Shown piece by piece: positions 19,840 to 29,373 of a stretch of 64,000 nt of DNA. The stretch spans positions 1-64,000 of the forward strand of contig NZ_JAQSDY010000003.1 of NCBI RefSeq assembly GCF_029946145.1, read 5' to 3'. The notes beneath the pieces are model-generated. The model was not told the origin of the DNA, did no database searches, and saw only the letters and a program-made list of their open reading frames with translations. The DNA is from Brevundimonas sp. GTDB taxonomy: Bacteria > Pseudomonadota > Alphaproteobacteria > Caulobacterales > Caulobacteraceae. How positions within the stretch are numbered: the first letter of the stretch is position 1; the number at the start of each line of letters is the position of its first letter. A program made the translations under genes and the position numbers.

Positions 19840-20255
19840 TCCTCGTCCGCGGCGGACGGGTCGATGGCGCTGGTGACCAGATCGCGCCAGGTCGGATCGG
19901 TCGCATCGACCAGATCGACGTCCTCCATCAGGGCCACCGCCCCGCCGCCGTCGGGCAGGATCAGGCCCAGGACCTCCATCTCCTCGCCGTCCGGCCCCAG
20001 ATGCGTCTCGGCCTGCACCGCCACCGCCGCCTGTTCGCCGTCGTCGTCCCACCAGATCACCGGCTGCGGCAGGTCCATGGCGATAGGACGCGGGTCGTCG
20101 GTGTCGCCCAGGGCGAAGATCGCCCGGCGCGCCTGAACGTCGTCCAGCGTCGCCACCGCTCCGACGAAAGGTTTCAGCCGGGTCCAGTCCTCGGCGTCGA
20201 AGCCGCCGCCGTCCGCGTTTTTATCCTCGTCATGCGGGTCATCGGTCATGGTCAT
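19836..20255 (-). CDS. Acidic hypothetical protein
   Basis: This 139-aa protein is highly acidic (starts MTMTDDPHDEDKNADGGGFD). It appears to contain alternating strands (DLPQPVIWWDDDGEQAAVAV; MEVLGLILPDGGGAVALMED). No signal peptide or membrane segment is visible. It ends 4 nt inside the convergent radical SAM gene and starts 3 nt after the RNA methyltransferase gene on the same strand, so it is probably cotranscribed with that gene. Family and function are unknown. Confidence 0.65.
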   Translation of the reverse strand: MTMTDDPHDEDKNADGGGFDAEDWTRLKPFVGAVATLDDVQARRAIFALGDTDDPRPIAMDLPQPVIWWDDDGEQAAVAVQAETHLGPDGEEMEVLGLILPDGGGAVALMEDVDLVDATDPTWRDLVTSAIDPSAADED

Positions 20256-20258
20256 CGC

Positions 20259-21503
20259 CTATCGTCTGAAAACGCCCACCAGCTCGACATGGGCCGACCA
20301 CAGGAACTGATCCACCGGCGTGACCCGCTCCAGGCGGAAGCCGGCGTCGATGAGGATGCGCGCGTCGCGGGCGAAGGTCACGGGGTTGCAGGACACGCCA
20401 ACCACGACCGCCGCCTTCGTCCCCGGCAGCTGCCTCGTCTGTTCGATCGCCCCGGCGCGCGGCGGATCCATCACCACGGCGTCGCAGCCGCGCAGGTCGT
20501 AGGGCGCCAGCGGACGGCGGAACAGGTCTCGCGCCTCGGCCGTGATCGCTTTCAGACCCCGGGCCGGACCGACCCCCGCCTTCAGCGCGGCGATCCCCGC
20601 CGCCGAGGCGTCGGCCGCCAGCACGGGTGCCACGGAGGCCAGCGGGAAGGTGAAGGTCCCGGCCCCGCAGAACAGGTCGGCGATCTTCCTGGCCCCCCGC
20701 ACCGCCGCGACCGCGCGTTCGACCATGGCCGCCTCGGCCTCGGGCACGGCCTGCAGGAAGCCCCCCGCAGGCAGGTGCACGGTCGCGGCGCCGAACGCCA
20801 CCATGGGCTGACGCTCCATCATCAGGGTTTCGCCCGCCAGGCTGAGCCGCGCGAGATCCGCCGCCGCCGCCGCCGCGATGGCGCGCATCCGCGCGTCGCC
20901 GGACAGGCCGCCCGAGCGCCGCTCAATCCCCGTCACATCAACGTCCAGCCCGGTCAGGGTCCAGGTCACATGCAGGGTCGGCGCCGACTTTGGGTGCTCC
21001 AGAAAGGCTTCCGCGATCCGCCTCAGCGCCGGGAAGGCCGCCACCAGTCGGGGATCGGCCACCGGGCAGGCCGTCACCTCGACCAGCCTCCAGCTCTTGC
21101 GCGCCTTGAAGCCCAGCAGAACGCGCCCGTCCTCGCCGCGGCGCGCGTGCAAAGCCAGGCGCCGCCGGGTTCCGGGCGGCACGGCCACCGTCGCCTCGAT
21201 CTCGGTCTCGATCCGCTCTCGCGCCAGCGCCAGCCGCACCTGTTCGCGCTTCCAGCCCAGATAGGGACCCGCCGCCCAGTGCTGCAGTGAACAGCCGCCG
21301 CAGTCGCCATAATGGGGCGATACCGGCGCGATCCGATCGGGACTCGGCGTCAGGATCTCGACAGCGTCCAGACGCCCGTCGCGGATCTCTCCGCGCACGA
21401 CTTCGCCCGGCAAGGTCAAGGGCGCGAACACCAGCCCCCCGGGCGTCTCGGCGATCCCGTCGCCCTGCCCGCCCACGCGCGCGATCGTCAGCGTCTCCGT
21501 CAT
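20259..21503 (-). CDS. Class I SAM-dependent RNA (uracil-5-)methyltransferase, RlmD/TrmA family
   Basis: A 414-aa enzyme with an N-terminal TRAM-like region, an iron-sulphur motif in YGDCGGCSLQHW with a distal Cys in VTACPVADP, the SAM motif DLFCGAGTFTFPLASV, the DPPRAG motif and the catalytic Cys in VGVSCNPVTFARD. These features match the m5U rRNA/tRNA methyltransferase family; whether the target is 23S rRNA is not decidable here. It lies upstream of the acidic protein gene. Confidence 0.9.
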   Translation of the reverse strand: MTETLTIARVGGQGDGIAETPGGLVFAPLTLPGEVVRGEIRDGRLDAVEILTPSPDRIAPVSPHYGDCGGCSLQHWAAGPYLGWKREQVRLALARERIETEIEATVAVPPGTRRRLALHARRGEDGRVLLGFKARKSWRLVEVTACPVADPRLVAAFPALRRIAEAFLEHPKSAPTLHVTWTLTGLDVDVTGIERRSGGLSGDARMRAIAAAAAADLARLSLAGETLMMERQPMVAFGAATVHLPAGGFLQAVPEAEAAMVERAVAAVRGARKIADLFCGAGTFTFPLASVAPVLAADASAAGIAALKAGVGPARGLKAITAEARDLFRRPLAPYDLRGCDAVVMDPPRAGAIEQTRQLPGTKAAVVVGVSCNPVTFARDARILIDAGFRLERVTPVDQFLWSAHVELVGVFRR

Positions 21504-21656
21504 CGCCCGTTCCTAGAGGCTCCGGCCGGGTTGTGAAACCTGAACGAAGATGAACGGTCTGCTCAAAGGCCGTTCAGCTTCACCCGCCCATAACGGACCC
21601 AACAGAAGGGGACGCCAGCCGTTGGCCATCCGTCCCTGAAACCGAGGACCACGCTG

Positions 21657-22328
21657 ATGTTCGCCCGCCTGACCTTGAAGACCGCCGCGGCGGCCGCCGC
21701 TCTCGCCGCCGCCGCCATGCTGGCTCCGGGCGCCGCATCGGCCCAGACCTACAGCTATCAGGGCCCGCAGAACTATGGCTCGGGCGCATACGGCCAACAG
21801 TACGGTTACGACCAGTCGCGCTACGGCGATCAGCGTGATTATCGCGACAGCTACGACTATTGCCGCTCGGACCGCAGCAGCCGTCAGGGCGGCGGGGTCG
21901 CCATCGGGGCCACCCTCGGCGCCGTGGCCGGTTCGCAACTGGCGGCCCGTGGCCGTCGCACCGAAGGCAGCATCCTGGGCGGCGTTCTGGGCGCGGTGAT
22001 CGGCGCCGGAGTCGGCGGCAGCTCCGCCCGCGATTGCGGCGGCGAGGGCCGCTACGGCTATCAGTACGACCAGTCGCGCTATGGCAACCAGTCCTACGGC
22101 GACGGCTACGGTTATCAGTCGTACGACCGCGGCTATGATCGCGACGGCGGCTACGACCGCTCGTACCAGTCTGACTATGGCCAAGCCGGCTATGGCCAGT
22201 ACGGCTATGGCCAGTCCGGTTACCAGTCCGGTTACCAGTCCGGCTGCCGCACGGTCGAGGTCCGCAGCCGCGACTACAATGGCCGCTATGTCACCCGCTA
22301 CGAGCAGTCCTGCCCGGACCGCTACTGA
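21657..22328 (+). CDS. Glycine-zipper 2TM domain protein, Tyr/Gln/Gly-rich
   Basis: The 223-aa secreted protein has a signal peptide (LKTAAAAAALAAAAMLAPGA, cleavage after ASAQ). It then has a Tyr/Gly/Gln/Ser-rich low-complexity stretch, a central glycine zipper (GVAIGATLGAVAGSQLAARG and GVLGAVIGAGVGGSSARDCG), and a second Tyr/Gln-rich tract with repeats of YGQSGY. The C-terminus has two Cys (CRTVEVRSRD and EQSCPDRY). Glycine-zipper proteins often associate with the outer membrane; the aromatic repeats suggest self-association. It is monocistronic with a downstream terminator. Confidence 0.85.
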   Translation: MFARLTLKTAAAAAALAAAAMLAPGAASAQTYSYQGPQNYGSGAYGQQYGYDQSRYGDQRDYRDSYDYCRSDRSSRQGGGVAIGATLGAVAGSQLAARGRRTEGSILGGVLGAVIGAGVGGSSARDCGGEGRYGYQYDQSRYGNQSYGDGYGYQSYDRGYDRDGGYDRSYQSDYGQAGYGQYGYGQSGYQSGYQSGCRTVEVRSRDYNGRYVTRYEQSCPDRY

Positions 22329-22388
22329 CCACAGAATTGCGTCGCCGGTTATTTTTCAGCCCCCCTGTCGATCGGCGACGTGACGGAG

Positions 22389-22423
22389 ACCCCCGGTGGA
22401 GCAATCCACCGGGGGTTTTTCCT
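22389..22423 (+). terminator. Rho-independent terminator
   Basis: A 12-bp stem ACCCCCGGTGGA / TCCACCGGGGGT with a GCAA loop, then TTTTTCC. It ends the glycine-zipper transcript, 60 nt past its stop. Confidence 0.9.
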
Positions 22424-22431
22424 TGTCTGGA

Positions 22432-23160
22432 CTAGCGCCGCTTCGCCCGGAGCAGGAATTCGATATTGCCGTCGCCGCCCGTGATCGGGCTTTCGGTCGT
22501 CGCCTGGACGGACCAGCCCTGCCCCTCCAGCCATTCCGAAACCGAGGCCAGCGCCGCCTGACGCGCGGCAGGGTCCTTGACCACGCCCTTCTTCGCGCCG
22601 CCCGGTCCCGAGGCCTCGAACTGCGGCTTGACCAGGGTGACCAGATCCGCCCCCGGCGCGGCCAGGGCCAATGCGGCGGGCAGCACCTTGGCCAGGCCGA
22701 TGAAGCTGGCGTCGCAGACGATCAGTTGCGGCGCCTGCGGGATCACGTCGGGTGTCAGGTCGCGGGCGTCCGTGTGCTCCAGATTGATCACCCGGGGATC
22801 GGCGGCGACCCGCGGATGCATCTGGCCCGAGCCCACATCGACGGCGAACACCCGCGCCGCACCGCGCGACAGGCAGACTTCGGTGAACCCGCCAGTCGAG
22901 GCGCCCACGTCCAGCACCACCCGTCCCTTGACCTCGACGGGCCACAGGGTCAGGGCGTGATCCAGCTTCAGCGCCCCGCGCCCGACCCACCCGTGAGCGT
23001 CGGCATAGGTGACGACCGCGTCTTCGGCCACAGCCTGGGACGCCGCCCTCGCCGGCGCGCCGTCCACGGTCACTCCGCCCGCCTCGATCGCCGCCTTCGC
23101 TCGCGACCGACTCTCCGCGAGGCCGCGCGCGACCAGCAGCTGGTCGAGCCGCGTTTTCAT
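22432..23160 (-). CDS. tlyA: TlyA family rRNA (cytidine-2'-O)-methyltransferase / hemolysin-like
   Basis: The 242-aa protein has an N-terminal S4 RNA-binding domain (RLDQLLVARGLAESRSRAKA) and a C-terminal FtsJ-type methyltransferase with the SAM loop LDVGASTGGFTEVCLSRGA and the VTLVKPQFE motif. The family 2'-O-methylates rRNA cytidines. Its start overlaps the valS stop by 4 nt, so it is probably translated with valS. Confidence 0.92.
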   Translation of the reverse strand: MKTRLDQLLVARGLAESRSRAKAAIEAGGVTVDGAPARAASQAVAEDAVVTYADAHGWVGRGALKLDHALTLWPVEVKGRVVLDVGASTGGFTEVCLSRGAARVFAVDVGSGQMHPRVAADPRVINLEHTDARDLTPDVIPQAPQLIVCDASFIGLAKVLPAALALAAPGADLVTLVKPQFEASGPGGAKKGVVKDPAARQAALASVSEWLEGQGWSVQATTESPITGGDGNIEFLLRAKRR

Positions 23161-25901
23161 CCGTGAGGCTTCAGCACCTGCTCCATCTCGTCCAGCCGGG
23201 CGAGGGAAGCGGTCAACCTGATCCTGCCGGCCTCGGCCTCGGCCAGTTTCGCACGCTGTTCCTCGACGACCTCTGGCGCGGCGCGAGACACGAAATTGGG
23301 ATTGCCGAGCTTCTTGCCCACATGAGCGATATCGCTGTCGTAGGCGGCGGCCTCCCGCGTCAGTCGCTCACGCTCCGCGGCGATGTCTATGATCCCTTGA
23401 AGCGGGATGTGCGCCGAGGCGCCGCCGACAGTGATAGTGATTGAGCCTGACGGTTGGGCGCTGACCGTCGTGATGTCCTCAAGGCGCGCAAGCGTCTTGA
23501 TCAGATCAGAGTGGCGATCAAATCGGGCCTGAATATCCGGCGTGGGATTGTAGAGGGCGAGCAACAGCTTGACCGCCGGCGCGACACCGATCTCGGCGCG
23601 GCTGGACCGGAGCTCGGTCACGGCGCCGACGAGCCAGGAAATGTCCTCGGTCGCCTCACCGTCCACATAGCTGTCCGGCAGGTCGGGCCATGCCGCGCCG
23701 ATCAGCGTGGCCTCGGTGCGCGGCACGCCCTCCATGGCCAGCTTGTCCCACAGCTCTTCGGTGATGAAGGGCATGATGGGATGCATCAGCTTCAACGTCT
23801 GATCCAGGGTCCAGGCGGTCATGGCCCTGGTCTCGGCCTTGGCGACCTCATCGGATCCCATGAAGACAGGCTTGGCCAGCTCCAGATACCAGTCGCAGAA
23901 CACGTTCCAGACGAAGCGGTACAGGGCCGAAGCCGCGTCGTCGAAACGCCCGCCCTCGATGGCCTCGCTGACGGCGCGCTCGGCCTTCGTCAGCTCGCCG
24001 CGGACCCAGCGGTTGATGGTCTGGTCGACTGTCGCGGGATCGAAGCCCTCGACGCGCTTCGCCTCGTTCATCTGCGAGAAGCGCGCCGCGTTCCACAATT
24101 TCGTGCCGAAGTTACGATAACCTTCAATGCGTTGTCGAGACAACTTGATGTCCCGCGTGCCCGACAGGATGGCCATGGTGAAGCGCAGTGGATCGGCGCC
24201 CAGCTCGTCGATGATACCGAGGGGGTCGATGACGTTCCCCTTGGACTTGCTCATCTTCTGGCCCTTCTCGTCGCGGACCAGGCCGTTGATGATGACCCGC
24301 TTGAACGGAACCTCATCCATGAAGTGAAGTCCCATCATCATCATCCGGGCGACCCAGAAGAAGATGATATCCGCGGCCGTGACCAGATCGCTGGTCGGAT
24401 AGAAGCGGCGCAGGTCCTCGGTGTCCTCGGGCCAGCCCATGGTCGAGAACGGCCACAGGGCCGAGCTGAACCAAGTGTCGAGGACGTCCTCGTCCTGGGT
24501 CAGCGCCTTGCCGCCGGCCTGGGCCAGCGCCTCGGCCTCGCTCTCGGCGACGTAGATGTTCCCCTCGGCGTCATACCAGGCCGGGATGCGGTGGCCCCAC
24601 CAGAGCTGGCGGCTGATGCACCACGGCTCGATGTTGCGCAGCCATTCGAAATAGATCTTCTCGTAGCTCTTCGGCTCGAAGACCGTGTCGCCCTGCTCCA
24701 CCGCCTTGATCGCCGGCTGGGCCAGGGTGTGGGCGTCGACGTACCACTGGTCCGTCAGCCACGGCTCGATGACCACGCCCGAACGGTCGCCGTGCGGGAT
24801 GACATGGCGGGTCTTCTCGATGGCCTTGAGCCAGCCCTCCTCCCCGGCGCGCGCCACGATGGCCTTGCGCGCGGCGAAGCGGTCCATGCCCTCGTAGTCG
24901 GCGGGCACGTCCGGCGTGTCCGCGGCGGTGATGCGGCCGAAGGCGTCCATGACGTTCAGCGCCTCCAGCCCGGCCCGCTTGCCGACCTGGAAGTCGTTGA
25001 AGTCGTGCGCCGGGGTGATCTTCACCGCGCCGGAGCCCTTGGTCGGATCAGCGTAGTCGTCGGCGACGATCGGGATCCGGCGGCCGACGATGGGCAGGGT
25101 CACGAACTTGCCGACCAGCCCCGCATAGCGTGCGTCGTCCGGATGCACCGCCACGCCGGTGTCGCCCAGCATGGTCTCGGGCCGGGTCGTCGCCACGACG
25201 ATGTAGTCGCGCGTCTCGTATTCCGTCGGCTGGCCGTCGCCGTCCCAGGCGACCGGGTGCTCATAGGTCACGCCGTCGGCCAGCGGATAGGCGAAATGCC
25301 AGTAGGAGCCGTCCATCTCCTTCTGCTCGACCTCCAGGTCCGAGATGGCCGTCTGGAAATGCGGGTCCCAGTTGACCAGCCGCTTGTCGCGATAGATCAG
25401 GCCTTCCCTGTGCAGCTGGACAAACACCTTGCGCACCGCGTCCTGGAGCGACGGGTCGAGGGTGAAGCGCTCGCGCGACCAGTCGCAGCTGGACCCCAGG
25501 CGGCGCAGCTGGTTCTGGATCGACCCGGCGCTGGTCGCCTTCCATTCCCAGACCCTGGCGATGAAGGCCTCGCGGCCCATCTCGCGGCGTCCGACATTGC
25601 CCGCGGCCGCCAGCTGACGCTCGACCACCATCTGGGTGGCGATGCCGGCGTGGTCCGTGCCCGGCAGCCACAGCACCGCCTTGCCCTTCATCCGGTGATA
25701 GCGGGCCAGGATGTCCTGCAGGGTGTTGTTCAGCGCGTGGCCGATGTGCAGCGACCCCGTCACGTTCGGCGGCGGGATGACGATCGAATAGGCCTCGGCG
25801 GCTCCCTCGGTCTTCGGAGCGAACAGGCCGCTGTCCTCCCACATCGCGTACAGGCGGGGTTCGGCGGCGGTCGGGTCAAAGGTCTTGTCGAGCATGGTCA
25901 T
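23157..25901 (-). CDS. valS: Valyl-tRNA synthetase
   Basis: A class I aminoacyl-tRNA synthetase charging tRNA-Val. It has the HIGH motif in PPPNVTGSLHIGHALN, an editing domain, the KMSKS loop GQKMSKSKGNVIDPLG, and a C-terminal coiled-coil arm (RERLTREAAAYDSDIAHVGK). The start MTMLDKTFDP was preferred over an ATG 19 codons upstream because the extension is not family-like and AAAAGAAG precedes this ATG. It lies downstream of popZ and a hairpin terminator, and overlaps tlyA. Confidence 0.96.
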   Translation of the reverse strand: MTMLDKTFDPTAAEPRLYAMWEDSGLFAPKTEGAAEAYSIVIPPPNVTGSLHIGHALNNTLQDILARYHRMKGKAVLWLPGTDHAGIATQMVVERQLAAAGNVGRREMGREAFIARVWEWKATSAGSIQNQLRRLGSSCDWSRERFTLDPSLQDAVRKVFVQLHREGLIYRDKRLVNWDPHFQTAISDLEVEQKEMDGSYWHFAYPLADGVTYEHPVAWDGDGQPTEYETRDYIVVATTRPETMLGDTGVAVHPDDARYAGLVGKFVTLPIVGRRIPIVADDYADPTKGSGAVKITPAHDFNDFQVGKRAGLEALNVMDAFGRITAADTPDVPADYEGMDRFAARKAIVARAGEEGWLKAIEKTRHVIPHGDRSGVVIEPWLTDQWYVDAHTLAQPAIKAVEQGDTVFEPKSYEKIYFEWLRNIEPWCISRQLWWGHRIPAWYDAEGNIYVAESEAEALAQAGGKALTQDEDVLDTWFSSALWPFSTMGWPEDTEDLRRFYPTSDLVTAADIIFFWVARMMMMGLHFMDEVPFKRVIINGLVRDEKGQKMSKSKGNVIDPLGIIDELGADPLRFTMAILSGTRDIKLSRQRIEGYRNFGTKLWNAARFSQMNEAKRVEGFDPATVDQTINRWVRGELTKAERAVSEAIEGGRFDDAASALYRFVWNVFCDWYLELAKPVFMGSDEVAKAETRAMTAWTLDQTLKLMHPIMPFITEELWDKLAMEGVPRTEATLIGAAWPDLPDSYVDGEATEDISWLVGAVTELRSSRAEIGVAPAVKLLLALYNPTPDIQARFDRHSDLIKTLARLEDITTVSAQPSGSITITVGGASAHIPLQGIIDIAAERERLTREAAAYDSDIAHVGKKLGNPNFVSRAAPEVVEEQRAKLAEAEAGRIRLTASLARLDEMEQVLKPHG

Positions 25902-25955
25902 CTTCTTTTCCCTGGCGCTCCGCGCGACGCGTCGCTGCTTGAGGGGGTCTTCGGA

Positions 25956-25994
25956 CAAAAGAGAAAGGGCGGCCCCGACTGGAGCCGCCCCGGA
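25956..25994 (-). terminator. Terminator between popZ and valS
   Basis: On the minus strand a GC-rich stem (GGGGCGGCTCC / GGGGCCGCCC, a few mismatches) is followed by TTTCTCTTTT. It lies about 35 nt past the popZ stop and separates popZ from valS transcription. Confidence 0.7.
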
Positions 25995-26026
25995 ATGATC
26001 TAGCCTTGATCAGGTCGCAGGTGAAG

Positions 26027-26662
26027 TCAGCCCGCGGTGCGGGCGATGCGTTCGACTTCCTTGCGTACCTGGGCCTCGACGATGGCCGGCAGATTGGCGT
26101 CCAGCCATTCCTTCAGCATCGGTCGCAGCAGGCCGCGCACCATCTCGTCGATGGTCGGCCCCGACGGGAACGACACGTCGGCCGGCTCGGGCTTCTTCAG
26201 GGTCGAGGCGAGGCCGGCGAAGGCCGAGGCCGCGCTGGCGGCGGCGCTGTCGCCGACCAGGCTGTCATAGCTCGTCGTCGGCACGGACGGATGCTCGGGC
26301 TTATGCACCTCGACCGGTTCGGCGGCGAAGATCGACTCGCTGACCGGGGCGCTGGGGAAGGGCTCGGGTTCCTCGGCGACGGAAACATCCAGATCACCGA
26401 TGCTTTCGGCGACGGGCGCTTCGTAGGCTTCTGTCAGCTCCAGCACATCCTCTTCGGAGGACTCGGGCTCCTGCATCGACGGCGTTTCGTCCATCAGGGC
26501 CGGCGACGCCGCATCCTCGGCCTCGGCCTCGCCCTCCGCTTCCGGCTCGGGCGCGGCGGCGGTCGCCGTCTCGGCGGGGGCGTCGTCCTCGGAGATGATC
26601 CGGCGGATCGAGGCCAGGATTTCCTCCATCGTCGGTTCCTGGGCGGCGGTCTGGTCGGTCAT
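26027..26662 (-). CDS. popZ: Polar organising protein PopZ (DUF2497)
   Basis: PopZ forms a polar matrix that tethers the chromosome origin through ParB and recruits cell-cycle regulators in Caulobacterales. The 211-aa protein has the diagnostic N-terminal helix EPTMEEILASIRRIISEDDA, a Pro/Glu/Ala-rich acidic disordered middle (about residues 30-140), and the C-terminal oligomerisation helices (TIDEMVRGLLRPMLKEWLDA and LPAIVEAQVRKEVERIAR). It is slightly longer than the 177-aa Caulobacter crescentus protein because of the disordered region. The position next to valS and a TolC gene matches the order I recall from Caulobacter. Confidence 0.95.
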   Translation of the reverse strand: MTDQTAAQEPTMEEILASIRRIISEDDAPAETATAAAPEPEAEGEAEAEDAASPALMDETPSMQEPESSEEDVLELTEAYEAPVAESIGDLDVSVAEEPEPFPSAPVSESIFAAEPVEVHKPEHPSVPTTSYDSLVGDSAAASAASAFAGLASTLKKPEPADVSFPSGPTIDEMVRGLLRPMLKEWLDANLPAIVEAQVRKEVERIARTAG

Positions 26663-26814
26663 GTCGAAACCCCGGGGGCCAATGGCGGCAGGGTCGGCGA
26701 ACCACCCCTGTACGGCTGTCGTCGCATCTCAGCCCGCTGGAATCAACGGGCGTTTTTCGCCTGACCGGTTAACCCCCCGGGACCGAAGTCGCGCGGCAGG
26801 CGATCCGGCCGATA

Positions 26815-28356
26815 TCAGTCGCGCGGGGCCGTCTGGACGACCTCGGACTTCAGCTGCGTGTCGATCGGCGCGTCGGCGGCGTCGTTGGCGGGCATGATCG
26901 ACGGGGCGGCGATCCGGTCGATGGCCTCGATCACGCCGTCCCACGGCAGGGCGCCGCGGTTGCGTACGCGGTTGTAGTTGGCCGCCGGATCATAGACCGC
27001 GATCGACGCGTCCAGATCCTGGCCTTCCAGCCGGCCCATGGCGGCCAGCAGATTGGCTTGGGCGACGTATTCGTTGCGGCGCGCGCTGGCCAGGGTGACC
27101 TCGGCGTTGCGCAGCTCCAGCTCCTGGTTCAGCAGGTCCAGGGTGGTGCGCAGACCGACCTGGGCCTCCTGACGCACGCCCTCGGCGGCGACGGTGGCGG
27201 CGCGAACCGCCTCCTGCCCCGCCGTCAGCGTCGCGCGCGCCGACAGGGACTGGGCATAGGCCGAGCTGACCGATTGCAGGGTGTTGCGGCGTTCGCCCTC
27301 GACATTGATCTGGGCGACGTTGGCGCGCTCACGGGCCTGGGCGACACGCGAGCTGTTCAGCCCACCGGTGAACAGCGGCACCGAGATCGAGGCGCCGGCC
27401 GTGAAGCTGGTGTTGTCGGCGATGTCGCCGGGGCTGCCGATGTCGTTGGTCGAGCCGCCGTAGGACGCCGTCAGCCGGGCCGAGGGCATGTACTCGGCCT
27501 TGGCCGCCGCGACATTGGCTTCGGCGGCCTGCAGATTGTAGCCGGCGGCGCGGATGCCGGGATTGTCCGCCAACGCGACGTCCAGGGCGCTGTCGAAATC
27601 GGCCGGCAGGTTCGGCAGGACCGGCATGGGCGCCAGATCACCGGGGGCCTGACCGACGACCGCCGCATAGACGGCGCGCGACACGGAAAGCTGGGCCTGG
27701 GCGTTGGCCAGGTCCGCCTCGGACTGGGCCAGCCGGGCTTCGGACTGGGCCACGTCCGTGCGGGTGATCTCCCCGACCTCGAACCGGGCCGAGGATTCGT
27801 CCCGCTGGCGGCCCAGAACGCCGAGGTTGGACTGGCGGATGCGCAGGATTTCCGTATCGCGGATCACGTCGGCATAGGCCTGGATGACCGAGGCCAGGAC
27901 GGTCTGTTCGATGTCGCGCAGGTTCTCGCGGCCGGCGAGGATGTTGGCCTCCGCGGCGGTGATGCCGTGGCCGATCCGGCCGCCGGACCAGATCGTCTGC
28001 GACAGGCCGATGCTGGCGCCGGCGCTGGTGCTGTCGCTGTTCGAGGCGGGAAAGTTGATGGTGGTGTCGGGAACGCCGTCGTTGTTCGTGTCGACCTGGC
28101 GGGGGCCGCCGGCGCTCTCATTGTAGAGGTAGCCGGCGTTCGCGCTGACATCGAGCTGGGGCCGCAGGCCCGCGCGGGCCTGGACGATCGATTCGTCGAG
28201 CGCCCGCTGGCTGGCGCGCTGGGCCAGAAGCGAGGGGTTGGTCTGGTAGGCCAGGGCCAGCGCTTCCTTCAGCGTTTCGGCCCATGCCGGTGCGCTGATG
28301 CTGGAGAGGATGGCGATGGCGGCCACCGAGGCGAGCGCGCGCGAACGTTTCAGCAT
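26815..28356 (-). CDS. tolC: TolC family outer-membrane efflux channel
   Basis: The 513-aa protein has a signal peptide (LASVAAIAILSSISAPAWAE) and two repeats of long alpha-helical hairpins with beta-strand segments, as in TolC. Visible markers include LKEALALAYQTNPSLLAQRA and the paired GLSQTIWSGGRIGHGITAAE / SVPLFTGGLNSSRVAQARER. It forms a trimeric exit duct for type I secretion or RND pumps. No inner-membrane partner is adjacent; in Caulobacter the gene at this position serves S-layer export, but that role is not shown here. The start at MLKRSRALAS was chosen over an upstream ATG. Confidence 0.93.
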   Translation of the reverse strand: MLKRSRALASVAAIAILSSISAPAWAETLKEALALAYQTNPSLLAQRASQRALDESIVQARAGLRPQLDVSANAGYLYNESAGGPRQVDTNNDGVPDTTINFPASNSDSTSAGASIGLSQTIWSGGRIGHGITAAEANILAGRENLRDIEQTVLASVIQAYADVIRDTEILRIRQSNLGVLGRQRDESSARFEVGEITRTDVAQSEARLAQSEADLANAQAQLSVSRAVYAAVVGQAPGDLAPMPVLPNLPADFDSALDVALADNPGIRAAGYNLQAAEANVAAAKAEYMPSARLTASYGGSTNDIGSPGDIADNTSFTAGASISVPLFTGGLNSSRVAQARERANVAQINVEGERRNTLQSVSSAYAQSLSARATLTAGQEAVRAATVAAEGVRQEAQVGLRTTLDLLNQELELRNAEVTLASARRNEYVAQANLLAAMGRLEGQDLDASIAVYDPAANYNRVRNRGALPWDGVIEAIDRIAAPSIMPANDAADAPIDTQLKSEVVQTAPRD

Positions 28357-28481
28357 GTCTGTTCCTGCCTGGCGCGGGGGAAGCACGCCCGTGGTATATA
28401 TAGGTCTGATGCGGGATGGTTTACCCCCGCGCCAGTTAAGTTTTTTTCACGCTCAAGCTCGGGAACTCCGTCTCCCTGATC

Positions 28482-29111
28482 CTACAGCGCGAAGGTTGGG
28501 TCCGGCGCGAGGTCGGACAGGACTGGCGGGGTCGAATTGAACAGCTCCCGGCGTGACACGCCCTGCTCGCCGCGGACATACAGCACCGCCTTGCCGACCG
28601 GCCCGCTGCGCTCGACGACCGCCATCCGGCCGCCGACCTTCAGCGCGCCCAGCCAGGCTTCGGGCCGGCCGGGAACCGCCGCCTCGGAAATGATGATGTC
28701 ATAGCCGGCGCCGGCCGGCGCCGACAGCGGCGCGACCACGGTCCGGACGCCCTCTTCCGCCAGGACGGCGCCCGTGACCCCGAACACCGCGTCGTCGGCC
28801 TCCTGGGCCGTCACGGTCAGGCCGAGGCGGGCCAGCACCGCCGCCGCATAGGGGGCCGCGATGGCCAGGGCGGTTTCGCCCGCCTTCGCGTCCAGCGCCA
28901 TCAGCAGCTTGGAGAGGTCACGGGCCATCATCAGCCGCCGTCCGCCGGCGATCTCCGGCTCGATCTCGGCATAGGCCGACCAGGCGCGGTCGTCCGGCAG
29001 GAATCGCTCGCGCGGCACGGCCAGCAGCGCGGCCTGCAAACCGCGGTCGGTGACGTCGTTCACGCGGACCTGGCTGTCGACCATGACCTTGCGGGCGGCG
29101 GCGAAATCCAT
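28482..29111 (-). CDS. Protein-L-isoaspartate O-methyltransferase family protein
   Basis: The 209-aa PCMT-like protein has the family N-terminal motif MVDSQVRVNDVTDRGLQAAL and VPRERFLPDD, and a Rossmann-like region (ETALAIAAPYAAAVLARLGL). The usual glycine-rich SAM loop is degenerate (IAAPYAAA), so methyltransferase activity is uncertain. It is upstream of tolC in the same direction with about 125 nt between them. Confidence 0.8.
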   Translation of the reverse strand: MDFAAARKVMVDSQVRVNDVTDRGLQAALLAVPRERFLPDDRAWSAYAEIEPEIAGGRRLMMARDLSKLLMALDAKAGETALAIAAPYAAAVLARLGLTVTAQEADDAVFGVTGAVLAEEGVRTVVAPLSAPAGAGYDIIISEAAVPGRPEAWLGALKVGGRMAVVERSGPVGKAVLYVRGEQGVSRRELFNSTPPVLSDLAPDPTFAL

Positions 29112-29265
29112 GGAGCGACGATCCTGCGACTGTGGGCGCCCGGCGACAGGCCGGGAAATCTGGCGCGCTTATAGGTCTGTGCGTTGCGGGCGACAATCCG
29201 ATCTGATAGCGAACGCCCCTCGCGATGGCGAGGTCGTCCACGGGATCGTTTCCGGGCCGGCCCAG

Positions 29266-29339
29266 GGCCTGATGGCGGAGTGGTTACGCAGAGGACTGCA
29301 AATCCTTGCACCCGAGTTCGATTCTCGGTCAGGCCTCCA
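29266..29339 (+). tRNA. tRNA-Cys (GCA)
   Basis: A 74-nt tRNA with acceptor stem GGCCTGA/TCAGGCC, anticodon loop CTGCAAA (anticodon GCA), T-arm GTTCGATTC, and an encoded TCCA end. Confidence 0.95.
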
Positions 29340-29373
29340 TCGCGATCCTTGCCCGTAACTCCCTCCGGGGCGA

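Noticed and set aside
23454..26003. An 849-aa open frame on the plus strand across valS
   Set aside because: It is antisense to valS, low in hydrophobic structure, and repeats His/Arg/Gly/Asp-rich patterns typical of high-GC shadow frames.
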